Shown one piece after another: positions 11,801-26,270 of a stretch of DNA of 64,000 nucleotides. Each line of letters starts with the position of its first letter. The first letter of the stretch is position 1. A program made the position numbers and the translations under genes. The notes under the pieces were generated by a model. The model was not told the origin of the DNA. It made no database searches and saw only the letters and a list, made by a program, of their open reading frames with translations. This stretch comes from Callaeas wilsoni (taxonomy: Eukaryota; Chordata; Aves; Passeriformes; Callaeidae): the NCBI GenBank assembly GCA_013398955.1, contig VWPU01013573.1:310001-374000 (forward strand), given 5' to 3'.

Positions 11801-14800
11801 TAATTAGTCATGTACAACATAAGGCATAACTTGAAAAACAATCCGTGTTTATTCTTCCTCTGCTTAATCAATATTTTAAATATTTGTGGAAGCCGTACAC
11901 CAACTTCGCAAATCACCACCTCCTAAGTGAGAGAAAGAGAACAGACAACACAAATCCTGCAACCTACAGCAAATCATCTGCATCTGACAGGCTGCTGTTA
12001 AGGGAGCTACATTTTTTTGGCCCTTGAAGGAAAGAAGAATGTAACATTTTACTTCTGTGCTGTTTCCTTTTATTCCTTTTTACAGTGCATTCCTCAGCCA
12101 CCCTGACTTGTTTTTCCTTTACGGTAAGAGTTTTCTTGCCTCCCCACTTGTTTTTTAATGCTATTTAGTAGCACTGATGCACAGAGTCAGCAGTGGCTAC
12201 TTCTTCACCCGCAATCCTTGCCTGACTTTCCAGAGAGGTTAACAAATGTTTTATCATCACTGTCTTCCCTCCCACATCATAACCATGGCTAACCACAGTG
12301 GGATAAACTCTGGTAGCAAAAACACACAAGTCTTAAATGCTAAAGGAGTACTGTGAGAACAGGAGGCCACAATCACGTCTCAGTTACACTATTTAAAGAC
12401 TTAAAACTGCACAGCTATCCCTGAGCTCAACTAGAGAAAATCTTATCAAAACTGAAGATGGGTGTTTTTGTAAAATTTGTCACAGGTTTAACCTTGAGAA
12501 TAACAAATCATTAAGTATTGGGGGGCTGAAGAAACAATTTATGTTCCAAGCAAAGGGTTTTTAAAATTAAGGTTGAAAAAAAATTAGATCTCGCCTGGTA
12601 GCGCACAGATTCTGTTGATGTATCAATCTTTTCAAGCATTTAAAAATAATATAGAGATGATAAAAGTAAATGTTCTATAACCAAAAAATCTCTTGGTAAT
12701 AAAATTTCAAATTACAGCCCATGACAACACTTCTAAATTGAAGCTGTGATACAGGAGCTTTGATGGAGAAAATTGTACAAGTAACTTGCAAAGTAATTCG
12801 GAAAAGCAACAAAGAATGAAGGTGCTGCTGAGATGAACAGAAAACATAGCGAGAATGGTGTGCAGCATCCTTAAATGAATTTCAGACTGTTTTGCTGCCA
12901 ATGTCTTAAGTAGTGTTGTAGTCTTATAGGGATTTCTTGGATAGCTTCCTTCGACCAATAAATAACCTCACTGCAAAACCAACTCCAATACCCCACCACG
13001 TACAGAACCAACACTGAGCTCAATCATCGTACATGGCTGAACTCAAGAGGCTGACAAATTGATCCAAACACAGAGTTTATTGGCAAGATTTTCACTTTCC
13101 TATGGACTACTGGTAGAGGGGTTGAGGAGTTATCTCCAGTGAAGGACTCATCCTCCAAACTGTGCTGCCTCTGGCTGCCAGTCTGTGGCCCAACTCTTTG
13201 GGTACAGAATCAGGGTAGAAAAATCAAATTGAGTAAAAGAGTTGAAACTTTGCTCACAGTGCTACAGGATGAGCAGAAACCCCCAAAATCACTAGCTCCA
13301 AGTGCCTCGCTTTCCCTGTCAATATACTTGGTGTGCAGCATCAAACTATTTCTTAGAGATTGATGAGGTTTAAACAGTTTTTCTGATATTTTCTGGCAGC
13401 CTCCAATAAATTGGGTTATAGCAGTGCAAAGTCTCATTGTCATTTTGTCCAGCAAAAAAATAAAGCTTGGGAAAAGACAGCTTTTCTGTTTAAATAACTC
13501 AGACCAAACATCTATAACCACTTAAAGGTGGCAGATCCACTAAGTGTGATTTGTACCAAAGCACCTGTGGTAAGAAGGTTACAGGTATGCTTTGAGAATA
13601 AATTTCAAAGGTCTGCAAAGTATAATTAGTTCTAAAGTTCTTCTACACATTAATAATTACTAATAAAAACCTTCTAAAGTCCTCCACAGAAAGTAGTAAA
13701 AAGCTCTTTCAGAAGCATGAAAACATAGACCAAATCCAACCCCCTCACAGCTAGTCTTACATGTCCTAAGCTTCCCCCTGAAGATGGTTTCACTCTTTTC
13801 TCTCCTTTCCAATGCTTTTCCTATTCATAGCACGTAAGTTGTGGTAAAGTCTTTAATCTTACATACATTTACATAATTTTAAAGACCATGGTTCAGCCAG
13901 ATTAGGTAGCCTAGTGGTCCTTAAAACAATTTATCTATGAATTCCCTGAACAATTCCATCACGCAGCAAGTCATACAGTCCAGTTACATGTCAGAGAGAA
14001 AAGAAGTTTTTTCCTCCACTTTGAATTTGTCACTTTAGGATTCAGTTAACCTTGAGCTGAAGAATGGGAATATGACCAATATCTGCCAATACAAGCACCC
14101 AGAAGACAGATCTTGTTAAACAGACTTCACTGCAGTCTTTGACAAGACTATGACTGTTTGATAACTCAAAATTGAGGATGATGCCACGTATATGTATTTT
14201 TAATAACTATTGACTTAGCACTTTGGCAAAGAAGTCTGGAGCAATTATTAGCTGTACAGACATGGAAACAAAAGGAGAGAGCAGTTTTATCCCCATGCAA
14301 GGGAATGATGCGTCTGATGCTGAAAGGATGCATACGATTTGGGTATCTAAGTTTTAGCACCCATATTTTCAAAGGCAAATGAAGAGTGCAGGGGATGCAA
14401 AAGATGCAGAGTTATTTGGAGGCTACTTAAACTGGTCAACAGCAGGAAACTAGAGAAACCAAGGACCAAAGGACTCAGGACAGACCTGATGATTTACAAA
14501 AAAAACAAAGCAAACTTTTAACTGGGAGGATAACTAGTAAGTAGGAACCCAGTCTGAAGGGTATAGATGGTAGATGTCTATGGTTTGAGATCGCCAAACC
14601 AGCTCTGGAAGATATGCTAAAGTCAAAACTGGTAACTGGATGGGAGAAAGAGTCCCTTCTGTCCTCAGCCTGGGGCAACACTGCTGGCTGTACTCATCTC
14701 CTTGGACAATGAAACAAGGAGGACCAGGTTATCAATCTTCTTGCTTCATGACACCTTACCCACTGTGTCACCTCTTGTGTGGGGCACACCCTTGCCACTG

Positions 14801-17036
14801 AGTTTAATGACCTGCCATAATGCTGGGTCTGGTTCAGCCTGCAGAAGGGCAGCTAAGCAATCAAATATCTCACTTCCAAAATAGAACAAACAAATCCAGC
14901 TGTTAGACGTCACGTATCCCCCAGAAGCTGGTACCCCATAAACATGCTGACAAAAATGGTTGCAAAAGGTAGGTAGGCTGTGATCTCTCCACAGCTCAAG
15001 GCAACTTAGCACATGCTTGGTTTATTTTTAAAGTATTGCTATATTTTTAATTTTTATGCTTTTATTTTTAAAAGAAACCAAGTAACCACATTGTTTTTCT
15101 AACTTGTGATCTCTTCAGTATATGGACACAATTTTTTATGCCTAGCCATTAGCTGGATTCTACCAGGGAAAAGCCTTGGTTGGTTACACTGCTGACCACA
15201 AGTGTAAGCCTGCTGTGTGTGAAGGAGAGAGACACAGTCAGGCAGGGTGAACAGGAGTGTGTACGACCACCTGATGTTTTTTGTGATACCATTTCACATT
15301 ATTAGTTGGCAGCTTGCTAAGCATTATACCCTTACATCTCTGCTTACCCTACCTACCTACCTCCTTCACTTCTTCACAGTTTCTTCCTCTTTAAGACATG
15401 CAAATTTGAATTTTTAGTTAGAGCTGCTTAGCTGATTCACAGCAGAAGAAGCTGGGACAAAAACTCTATGCATTTTTACACATTTATTTTATGGAAGATT
15501 ACACAGCTGATTAACAGTTCTCAGAAAAAAAAGTGTCTCCTGTTACCTCCATTCTTGTCTATTTATTGCTTTTGATCTATTCATGCCAAAACATTCTTAC
15601 TAATGAAAGTCATCAGAAAATTGTCTAATAAGGTAATTTAGAAGACAGTTCACATCTAGCATATGATCAAAAGGCACTTAACTTGCTGTTCCTGCCTCCT
15701 CTCCCCCAATAAACACATGGTTTACTAGCACTGATAAGCTTCAAAATGGTTTTGAACATCTGGGAAAAGGGCTGATCAGCTCCAGACAATTGTTGGACTC
15801 TAAGCAGACCCAGGAACAAAGGTCATGATAAATGAAACCACTGCTTTGGCTCCAAAATTGCTTCAATCATCTCCAGACAAAGCATGATTGAAATGCATCT
15901 ATCAGTGGATAGCATCTGGAGAACTCTAAAAATGTTTTGATCAGAATCTGAGTGGCTTCTTCCAAATGAAAATAATTTTAAGATGCCGTGGCAAATTTTT
16001 ACAACCACACTTTGGGCTAATGTTTCCTTCTGCAGCATTGACCTTGTTTTTCTACAGTGTGAAAAAAATCAATATAATAATGGTACTGCAGCAAAATTTC
16101 AGCTTGCTATTGGCTTACTTTAAATAACTTTATTGTCTCCTTTCCCTCTGTCTACATCTGCTGTATTTGGCGCTTTCAGTTATTAAAATGAAACCAAGTT
16201 GAAAGAAAATGTTAAATATTATAAAAAGAAACCCAGCAGTGCTTCTGTCTCACTTTGCTAGTGCTGTGGTCACCTTTACCATTTGCCAGGTTTTTCTGTT
16301 CCCAGCTGTTCTACCTGAATCTGCATGCAAAAAGAAACCCCAGCTTTCTCCGAGAATATCAAATGTACTTTGCAGTTCTACAAGAGCTAATTTCATCTTT
16401 TTTTTTTAAAAAAAGGAAAACTCACCCTCTTCCCTCCAATAATATATTGGAACAAAAAAGCCCAATATTTTACTAGTGACTTCCATTCTTTGGTGCTTAA
16501 CATATTCTCACTTCTTAGCGTGCATTTTTGCACAAATGAGCGAGCCTGGTTATAGCAGTTCCACAGTTTCCCTCCAAACTGCACTAAGAATGAGGCTTTG
16601 AGAACCTTATAAGAAACTATCAACTAAAGAGAAAGAAAAACACCATTCAGCCAGAATTATGACCTTTAGTCACTTTCCACTCCCTCTGAATGAGAACCAC
16701 ATCCACTTGCTGTCAACCACAGCTCTGCCTTGGTCAACAGACAAGAAGAGCATTCCCAAAAGAAAAGTGGGAGCAGTAAGTTCCAGGGAAAGCCACAGAA
16801 AGCCCAAATGTAGGCAGTGCTGAAAGGAAGGAAACATTTGCTCTGCCTGGGCCTCTCAGAAGCATGGGGACACTCAGTCTTGTTGCAAGAAAGACCTACT
16901 CTGGTGTAGGCACAACACAGAAAAGAATTAAAAAGACACAGACTGCCCATATAAATTCATTTTCCTACTCTCAGCTATCCCATGAAGGCAAGCTTTACAA
17001 AGGGACAGATGACGCTCCATCTCTAACATCCCTTCA

Positions 17037-17465
<429 letters not shown>

Positions 17466-20400
17466 CTAGCACAGTGACTGTACTCTGTAACCACCAGGGC
17501 AAGACCCTGTCATGCTTCCTCTGCTTTAGGAGAGCGCTGTTTCTCCCCTTTTCCCAGCTGAACATCAAGAGGAAGAGAGCAGTGTCATAGTGAATATTAA
17601 TCTAGAACACAAATGAGAGAGTTTAGACAAGTATGAGGACACAGTGGAGAGCCCAGTCCCACAGACCTGAAGAAGCACCATCTGCGCACTCTTCCACAAA
17701 ATAAGAAGCAAAAGCACATAAATTGTGAAAAGCCAAGTTAGAAGAAAGTCATAATTCAATGTTCTGACAACAGGAAAACATTCCCAACAGCTCCATCTTG
17801 CAGTTTTCTCTGTAGCCTTCAGATCCTTTCTGTAGCCTCTTTCCTGTACCTGACACATGACCAAAATTGATTCTAAAGATCAAAGAGAAAAAAAATCTAC
17901 CTGCTAAATCTATCCATTACTTCTCTATTTTCAAAGCCAAATAGTGCTTCATAAAGCCCCCTTCTCTCCTTTTTGCTAGATCTCCTCCCTGGAAGCTCCT
18001 ACAGGAATATTTCACTCTGTGACACCTCCCCACAGCGAGGATCCTCTCCAGGACAGGCCAACATGTTCCGTCTCCTCCCGTGCTTCTGGCAAGACTGAAA
18101 ATGCTTAATACACATAGGTGATCAAATGACCAACTCGTTCTGTGTGATCACCCTGTCCTTATCATCCCTCAGTCTCTGCTATCCACAGATTGTATCTGCC
18201 AGGTGAGGGATGTCTTAACACAATGCTGGGAGTCAAGACTCCCAACATCTAATCTTAGTTCTGATAATTATATGTTACATAGCCTAGAGCAGTTACTGAA
18301 GTCTTCTTGGCAAGGTCTCATAATGTGCAGAATGGTGGCAATAATGCTATTTTCCCAGCAGAGTTCTGAGTAAGTGAAAGTTTACAGCATTTGCAATAGA
18401 AGAAACAGTATGAATAAATGCTAAATGTATTTATTTCCATAAATAATAAGTATCTAGGTCACTGCAGCACCTGATTTATTTTATTTGCATCACACGATCC
18501 ACTAAGTTCACTGTAATAATGGCATCAGGTCATTGGAAGCAATGTGGTTTCACAAATTCTTAGATACAAAAATAGGTGGTAAGAATATCTGTTTATAAGG
18601 ATTGTGGAGGGACCCAGGACTAAATTCACCCAGAAATCTGAAGATAAGAAATTTCTTAAGAGAGATGAAACTTACAAGTGTTATAAAACAGTGTGCCTAT
18701 CAACAATGTTAGTTATTCACCTGGTAGAAATTAAAAAGGCAAACAAAACCAATCATTATGCCTAAAGGACTAAAGGTTCACCTGGTTCACTAGAGAGCTA
18801 CTAGTCTGAGACAAAGAATACTCCTACTCAGTTAAAAATTCAATAATATAAACGTATATTACAAAACCTCGCCAAATTCCGTCCCACAACCATTATGTTC
18901 AACAAAAGGCCAAAGCAAATCTCCCAAGAAGCTGCATTTTTGATGGTTACATTGTCCTTCTGCAGGAATCAGCACCTCCAGCAAGAGCCTATACTGGGGA
19001 CAACACCATAGTGTTGTTGGTATTGACCACAAAATTAACATTCCTCTTAACCTAGCTATTTTTTTCTCTAGTAGAATGTGATGCAACGTTTGACTTGATG
19101 ATTTGAAGGCTGATGGTTCTGGTATTTACTTAGATTCCTCTGTCTTATATTTTTGTGGCCAACTGATACTTTCATTCAGAAAGTTAATTCTGTATTTTCC
19201 AGAGGACCATGTGAGCTCAGCTGTACAATGACCACAGCAAAACCCAGAGACACCAGTGCAATGAAAGCTGCTGTAGTGAAAATATAAACTTTTATATTAG
19301 TAGAGGTGAGGAAAGCAAACTTTTTCTCTAGTGAAAACTATCTCAGAATAAATTCAGTACCTAAACAAAGTGTCTTTAAAGGTTAGAAATTCCACAGGTA
19401 TAACCCTTCTTTCATTTGTTTTATAACCATTTTGCTAAGTCAAGCAAAAAAGGAGCCTGCAAACTGCAGACTGCAATTTCAAAATATCCTTTATTATTCA
19501 TTGCCTTTGAAAAAGTTTCTTTTTAATCCCAACAGCCTCCACTGCCATATGAAGCTATCTTTTGTGACTGTTTGGATGGTGGCTGTCAATTGAATGCCCT
19601 TCTCCTTCCGAGCTCGAGGATCTCCATTAGCTGTATTAGTGTACTCCTTGACAAGGCAACCAGGGAGAGCCAAATCACATCTCCCCCACCCACCCACACT
19701 CCTGAGCACATCTGACATTTAATTCAGCGGAGAGCAGCGGCACACATGCACACAAGTCAATAGCGAGCAGTTTTTGCCACACGATCCCAGGCACCCTGCC
19801 CCCAGCAATTCCACTATCAGATGAGACTGACAGGCAATTACGTCAGTAACAAGCAGGAAAAAAGCCTGTGACTAAGCCACGCATTAGGAAGTTTACTTAA
19901 AACCCAACGCCCTCTTCATGAGCATATTCACTTCCCAGTCCAGCTACAGTATTCCATGGTATTTCCAACGAAAAAAATAAAAGCTGGGGCTGAACATCAA
20001 TCTTTTTTTTTTTTTTTCCCCAATACACTGCATTAAATATACACTACTTGCTTCAACATGTCATTTTTGGCTGGGTACAAAGATACTTGACAGCAACAAG
20101 ATGTGCAGAAAAACCGGAGGGGATAACTATCTAATAAATGAGTATTCAACTGCTAGTGCTTGCTATTTAAAATTAGAAAGAATAGAAAATGTTTTCATAA
20201 ATAGCTGCTGGGTGAGGTAAGAAATGGGTTGTGAACAGACTAGCTAATTTTTCAATATATTTTTAGATCCAGAGTTTATGCTTTGTCTAGACTATTGTTG
20301 TTGAGGATCATAATCAAAATAATAATGCTTTAAACATATTCTGTACTTGTAAGAAAAACTTCTCCAACAATGTGTCCCAAGTCAAGTGTAATCATCACAT

Positions 20401-20517
20401 TCCTCTGCACAGAACTTGACACAGGGCAGCATAAACCATCTTGAGAAACAGCAGAGATAGAAGCCAGTGAAAACCTCACTCAAACAGCAGGGAGGGCAGC
20501 AGTCACTGCAGTCAGAG

Positions 20518-20597
20518 ATCACAGAATCCTTAAGGTTGAAAAAGATCTCTAAGATCATTGAGTCCAGCCATCACCCTAACCCTGTCACTACCAGTTT
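20518..20597 (-). repeat. CR1 LINE, short 3' fragment
   Basis: The words 'atcacagaatccttaaggtt', 'aaagatctctaagatcattg' and 'agtccagccatcaccctaac' are the reverse complement of a CR1 3' end. Only about 80 bases survive. Confidence 0.8.
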
Positions 20598-20819
20598 CCC
20601 AATATCTGATTTTAGGCTACAATTTTCCAGACATGTTCTTTGAGATTTTTTTTTTTTCCCCTAAGAATAAACAAAACAAAATAAACAAAAAAACCCCCGT
20701 TCTGTTGAGGAGACAGAGAGAAGGAGAAACATCAATGCCCAATACTTACAAACAGCAACATCAATAGCTACAATAAATTCATGTGTTTTTACCTTTTTAA
20801 GGGAAACATTCGTGTGCAG

Positions 20820-20861
20820 GCATTTTCTCTTACCTAGACTGCATTTTCTCTTACCTAGATT
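20820..20861. repeat. Tandem duplication, 2 x 21 bp
   Basis: Two adjacent 21-base copies beginning 'gcattttctcttacctaga' differ at a single position. On the minus strand each copy contains CTAG|GTAAGAG, a strong 5' splice-site-like motif. Confidence 0.85.
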
Positions 20862-23800
20862 TAGATCCCTCTAAACAGCAACGGGGAAGAGAAAGAACGT
20901 TTTTACCCTGTTTTTAGACATTGCCCCAGCTAAGCCTTTGCTTATTACAGATCTATCAACCTCAGCTGTGGGGTTGATTTTTCAGCTAGCATGATGCTCC
21001 ACACAGCCACATGTGGGAGCCAGTCCTAGAGCAGATAAGCTTTGAGCTGTCTCAGATACATCTACCCTACGTTAGAGCCACAAAACCACAACGTAGACAC
21101 AGCCAGCAAGAGAAAGAGTGTGTGATTTGTGCATCTCAGACTCGTAGCCCATGAGGAGGCACACTGCACACTGCCACTGCTGAAAGTCCCTCTGTACACC
21201 CAATTCAGCTGATACACTGTCTTGTGAAGGTGGTAAGGTCAGTGAGACAGGCCTTCCCTCACCCTCCACTCAAGATATAATCACTGGAGTAGCCGAGTGT
21301 CTTTCACCTCGACTAGAAATGAAACGTGTTCCTGTTTGTCACATAGAATCAAAGGATTTTATTGTGTGGCCAAAAAGAACAAAAACTTTCTTAAAGGGGA
21401 AAAAAATCCCCCACCCTACTAAAGAGAGAGAAAAGGAGAGAAGCCCATAGCAGTTACTGGATGAACTGATAAATTCAACGCAAAAAAGGAGATCAAACTG
21501 GTATTAAGTGAGGGCTGCGGAAAAGGCTATAACCTAAAGAAGAGAGATCAAGCAATCAGAGGTAAGTACAAATCCCATGACAAATCTGAAATGAGATTTA
21601 GTGATATGGCAAGGCAAAAAGTCCCCAAGACTGCATCACTGTGCATGCGCTGCAAAGAGAATGCCCGAACACAGCCCGCTTTGTTTCAGACAAGGGTTAT
21701 GCAGGAGCCAGGCATGAGCATTACACATGCACCCGACCCCTTCCCCCATCATTTACTTTCAGAGAAAGATGGGTTTGGGAGGGTAACGGACTGATGAAAC
21801 AATACCAAACACCTTCTGAGGAACGGGACAGGATCTCTCCCAGCTTTACAAGGCCAAAACATGCAATGAAGCAGGTGAGAGAGACCATAAAAAGAAGTTA
21901 TTTTAAATCTATCCCTCTCACGGGAAAGTAAAATGTGAGTGTACGCCTGCTAGAGAATGTAACTTTTTCTACAATCAATGAAATTTTAGACATATTTCAT
22001 ATTAACAGCTTGCTCAACAATAATATTTGAGAAAGTTTTTTGGCAAAATACTAGCGTCTTCAGGACCCAAATGTAGGGAACTTACACGGATGACAACGTC
22101 CAGCCTCCAAATTTACCCTGAACATTTTGGTCATTTGGAAATCCTCCTAGCTTCTTAGCACAAAAACACCTTCCTCCTGGTACTCATTTTTCACCACATC
22201 TCTTAAGCAAGCTCATTTGTTCCTTGTTTCCACGGCTTCCACACACACACACAGAGGAAAGGAAAAGGCCAGTGGCGTGTGAGATAGCAGCGTGCTGTCC
22301 TCAGGGCTCTTACCAGGTTCAAACAGATCATTGCTGCAGATTTATTAAACTCAAGTGGTTAACATTTCATTTTATGCTCGATACATTTAAACACAGCCCT
22401 TCTTCCCCCAAGCCCAAAACACTCACTGTTCTGCAGAAAAAATGCTTCCTATTCATGTTCCTCTAAATGACAGTCCGGGCTTGAGCCTTGGAGCAGCTTT
22501 TTCCCTGCTTTCCACGCTTATCTAGTCAAGGTCTCCTTAAAGCGCCTGTCCCCACAGATATAAATATAAGGAAAAACAGGCTTTCAGCCAGTCTGATGCT
22601 AGAGAATCAGATTTCTTAGACTATTAGTCAACTTCATTAAGTGACTTCAAAAATAAAGGTCAAGCTTTTAATTTAAATTTTTCCTGGGTAAGCATTTGTT
22701 TCTAAATTTACCTTTTAAATAATAACATTACAGAAACATGATAGGCGAGAGACGTTGGGAGACAGCGACGGAAGTAGATGCATGGTCATTAGGGAAATGG
22801 CAGAAAAGGAGAACGAAAGAATCTGAAACTTTAAAATAAGCAGCTAAATAATCTTACGTGTTTTCAGACAGGATAAATGGAAGTACAGGTAAAATAGCCC
22901 ATCAGAGAGCTTCAAAAGCAGTTAAGTGCATGTAATGCCTAAGTATTTTATGAGATCCACACCAAAAAAAAAAAAAAAGAAGAGGAAGAAGAGAGATTTG
23001 CTGCAATCAGATCTAGCATGAAGAACTGTAACTGATAAAAAGGAAGATGTCTAAGTACCTAAGCTTGAATGATTTCACATATACGCTGCAGGGGAAATGT
23101 TACGGCATGCAGTTTTATCAGAGCCTACCGACACAACAACCTCTCCCCAGGCACAGGTCTGAAGACATAATTTATGCATATGGCACCAAAATCACATTGA
23201 AGTATATCAGTAGTACCATAAATTCTGGATAGAACTTAATCATCAGGTCATACATGTACACATCTTTAAGAAAATCAAAATAAAACAAGGTACCAGAAGT
23301 CCTGGCAGCTTCAGGAGCAACTCTTCAGCAATGTGCCAAGCAAAATGTTTTATTTGAGCTCAACATTTTTGATAACCTACAAAGACTTTCTTAGACACAT
23401 ATGGAATCACTGTTACAAGCCTACGTGGATCTGACTAATCCATTTTCACAATTTTTACTTAACTTCTTTTTTTTTTCTGTTTGGGTGACTTCCGTGAAAG
23501 AACTCTCTGTTAGAAAAAGGCAGAAGGAATGCAATCAAGGGATTCTGTAAAGCTGAACTACAAGCAGCTGTGTAGAAAGGTAAGATCCAGAAATATTTGA
23601 GAGGCAAGGAAACAACTTTATTATCAAGCAAGGTCTACTTTTGTAAACCCCTGATTTAGTCTTGTAAACAGTTGTAAATCTCTTGTAAAATCCAAGACAA
23701 GGCAGAGAGACTTGAGCTGCTTTGCTACAATCAGATCTTAAAAAAAAAAAAGAAGGAAGAAAAAAAAAGCCCAAATCCTAACCCTGTAAGTGATAAAGGA

Positions 23801-25507
23801 GCAGTAGATTAAAGAGATTATATAGGATTTAATTTTCCAAATATATGCTGGAAGAGGTGATGCTTTGGGACATATTAAAAAAAAATCTGAGCATGAACAC
23901 AACGATGTCTTCTCAGAAGCAAGTTCACTATGTAAGAAGCAAAGATGAGACTTTTGCTTTGGTATCTCAAAATATTGTGGAAAAGTTTGTGCACTTTTTA
24001 TTTCTGAGTACTTCAGATGCATATGGAAATCTTCCTTCTAGGTAAGTAAAAAGATAAACTAGACTATCCAACTAAAAAAGAAAAACCCAGCCACAATGCA
24101 AGTCAAACCATACCTTACAGTTTCTTTCCTTCACAGCTGACAGAATATAACCTTCCTAAATAAGGGGTTACTAAAAAATCTCTAAATATCTAAGTATATG
24201 TTTTATTACTGAGCTTCTAGGAAACTTATCTTCAATATGATCGTTTCCTAGATAAAGTAATTTGCTTTTCAGATATTAATTTTTTTACAATCTGAGCAGA
24301 GTGGGTAACACATCCTTCAATTCATGGATCATGAGCACTGGCAGGGTGAGAAAAGTTCACAAAGATTCAGAGTGGTCCCGATGTTCACACTGCTGGAACA
24401 GAAGCTGAAGACAAGTCCCATCTTGAATCCTGTTGCTTGCCAAACCTGGACACACACAAACTCATGAAGTTTACACCAGGTGCAAGGGTTTCCTGCTGCA
24501 GATGCTCCTGACCATAGAAGTTTCTTGGACTATTCTAAAAGACCTCCATCCACATCCTCAAATGTACTTATCGTCAATTATAAAATTGATAGAAAATTTG
24601 TCAAAATATACTGGTTTGGGATAGGTATCTGGATAAAGTTCCTAAATCCAGGAGAAAACTACTAAATTTATTTCTCTCTCTTCATGCTTCTATTGGAAAG
24701 ATCACCCAGTTGATCTGGTTCTCCCCCATGGCTTTGTTGCAAACCATCTCCACACCTTTACAGAAAAGCTCCGCACAAAATTCAACCCTCACCACCCTCC
24801 AGTCCTCAAAATCAATTGTAGATGCCACTTGCTGCAGATTCTTGGTCCTCCCAAGGACTTTCTACAGCAACAAGGCTGGAATTTTAGCAGCATTTTTGTA
24901 AATGAAAATCCACCAGAACTTTACACAAAGGCATAACAACTTCCTCAGATGTCTCCGCAGGGTCCAGGGTAGCTGGCAGTGTCTGGAACCCAGCCTTGTT
25001 AAGAACAGAGAGAGAGAAAAACATAACGTCCCTCTGTAACACTCCTGCTTGCAAAACACTGCCCAAAACATTGACTTCCCTAATTAAATTATCTCATTAG
25101 CATGAAAAGCAAACAAAAGAAAACCAAATGCCAAGAGCTGCTGTGCTAAAGGCCAGCTCATGGAGGGTTTGTGCAGGAAGACTTGCACGGCAGAGCTGGG
25201 GGCCAGCACCTTGGCACAGGGGCTGGCAGGATGACAACTGGTGGCCAGGGTCCAGAGGTGCCTGCTGGGGACAGGTGGGGAGGAGAGACAGGGACTCAAC
25301 TGGATTTCTTCTGAGGAACTGGGCCATCTTCTCAAAATGCATGAAGTGGCTGCCAGGACCTGACATACCTAATCTTGCCTAAGACTTCATAGTTAATAAA
25401 GCAGAAATGTAGAATAAGCTACTGTCAGTGTTGCCAAATGTCGCAAAATAAATCTCACAAAATTTAATTAGCAGGATTTTGGCTCTTTTGGGGATGGTTT
25501 CTTAAGT

Positions 25508-25523
25508 GGGTGGGGAGGGTGGG
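25508..25523 (+). other. G-quadruplex motif
   Basis: GGGTGGGGAGGGTGGG fits the tightest quadruplex pattern, with four G-runs and single-base loops. It is on the strand antisense to KLHL29. Confidence 0.65.
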
Positions 25524-26021
25524 AGGAGAAGGGGACTAGGTCTTCAAATTACATTTTGGACAAGGCAGGAGAAATTTCCTTGCATTTACTGCTATTCTCA
25601 ATTTTCCAGGCCCTGAGGAAGACTGATCAATCAGTCAAAACTATTATAGGAGAAAGCTGTCTGCCAAGGTAAGGGTTAAATGCAGCGTATTTTACAGCAC
25701 AAGATCTCTGGATCACTTGTAGTGCTGCAAAACACTGTAAAAAAGAAACGATACCTCAAATTTCCCTCTTAGAGGGTATTTTTGGGTCATCCCATCCCAT
25801 CACTGTTCACATTTAAAAATCTTCAGCCAGCACTAGGAGAAGTAATAAATTTTCTCTTCCAGGACTGACATCCTCTGACCACATGGAATTTTCTGACACA
25901 CATTTTGTTAAAAGGAGACATGTATCACTCCCCCAAATCAAGAGCACATGTACACTCTGAGGATGAAACAGTCCCCAACTATCCGGTATATAAAAAGAGC
26001 TTATTCTATGCAAATTGCCTC

Positions 26022-26044
26022 AGAAAAAAAAAGAAAAAGAAAAG

Positions 26045-26075
<31 letters not shown>

Positions 26076-26137
26076 GAAAAGAAAAGAAAAGAAAAGAAAA
26101 GAAAAGAAAAGAAAAGAAAAGAAAAGAAAAGAAAAGA
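26022..26137. repeat. (AAAAG)n microsatellite
   Basis: About 20 units of AAAAG occur with a few irregular units near the left end. The open frames that cross it (Lys/Arg/Glu runs) are artefacts. The right end lies about 5 bases from the 3' end of a CR1 copy. Confidence 0.95.
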
Positions 26138-26142
26138 TTAAA

Positions 26143-26270
26143 TCATAGAATCAGAGTCATTTAGGTTGCAAACGAGCTTTAAGATCACTGAGTCCAACCA
26201 TTAACCAGTGCCAACTCTAAGTGCCACATCTACATGTCTTTTAAATTTACTGAACATGAGACTAGCACAG
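26143..26270 (-). repeat. CR1 LINE, 3' fragment
   Basis: The segment starts 'tcatagaatcagagtcattt' and continues through 'agtccaaccattaaccagtg', 'taagtgccacatctacatgt' and 'cttttaaatttactgaac'. This is the reverse complement of an avian CR1 3' end. The inner boundary is uncertain because similarity fades after about 26260. Confidence 0.82.

Noticed and set aside
18227..18244. Inverted repeat TGGGAGTCAAGACTCCCA
   Set aside because: An 8-base stem with a 2-base loop is too short and isolated to call a structured RNA or site.
25130..25380. GC-rich segment with frames open on both strands
   Set aside because: No convincing splice-site pair or recognisable protein. GC-richness alone is not enough to call an exon.
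25905..26148. Lys/Arg/Glu-rich open frames
   Set aside because: They are translations of the (AAAAG)n microsatellite.
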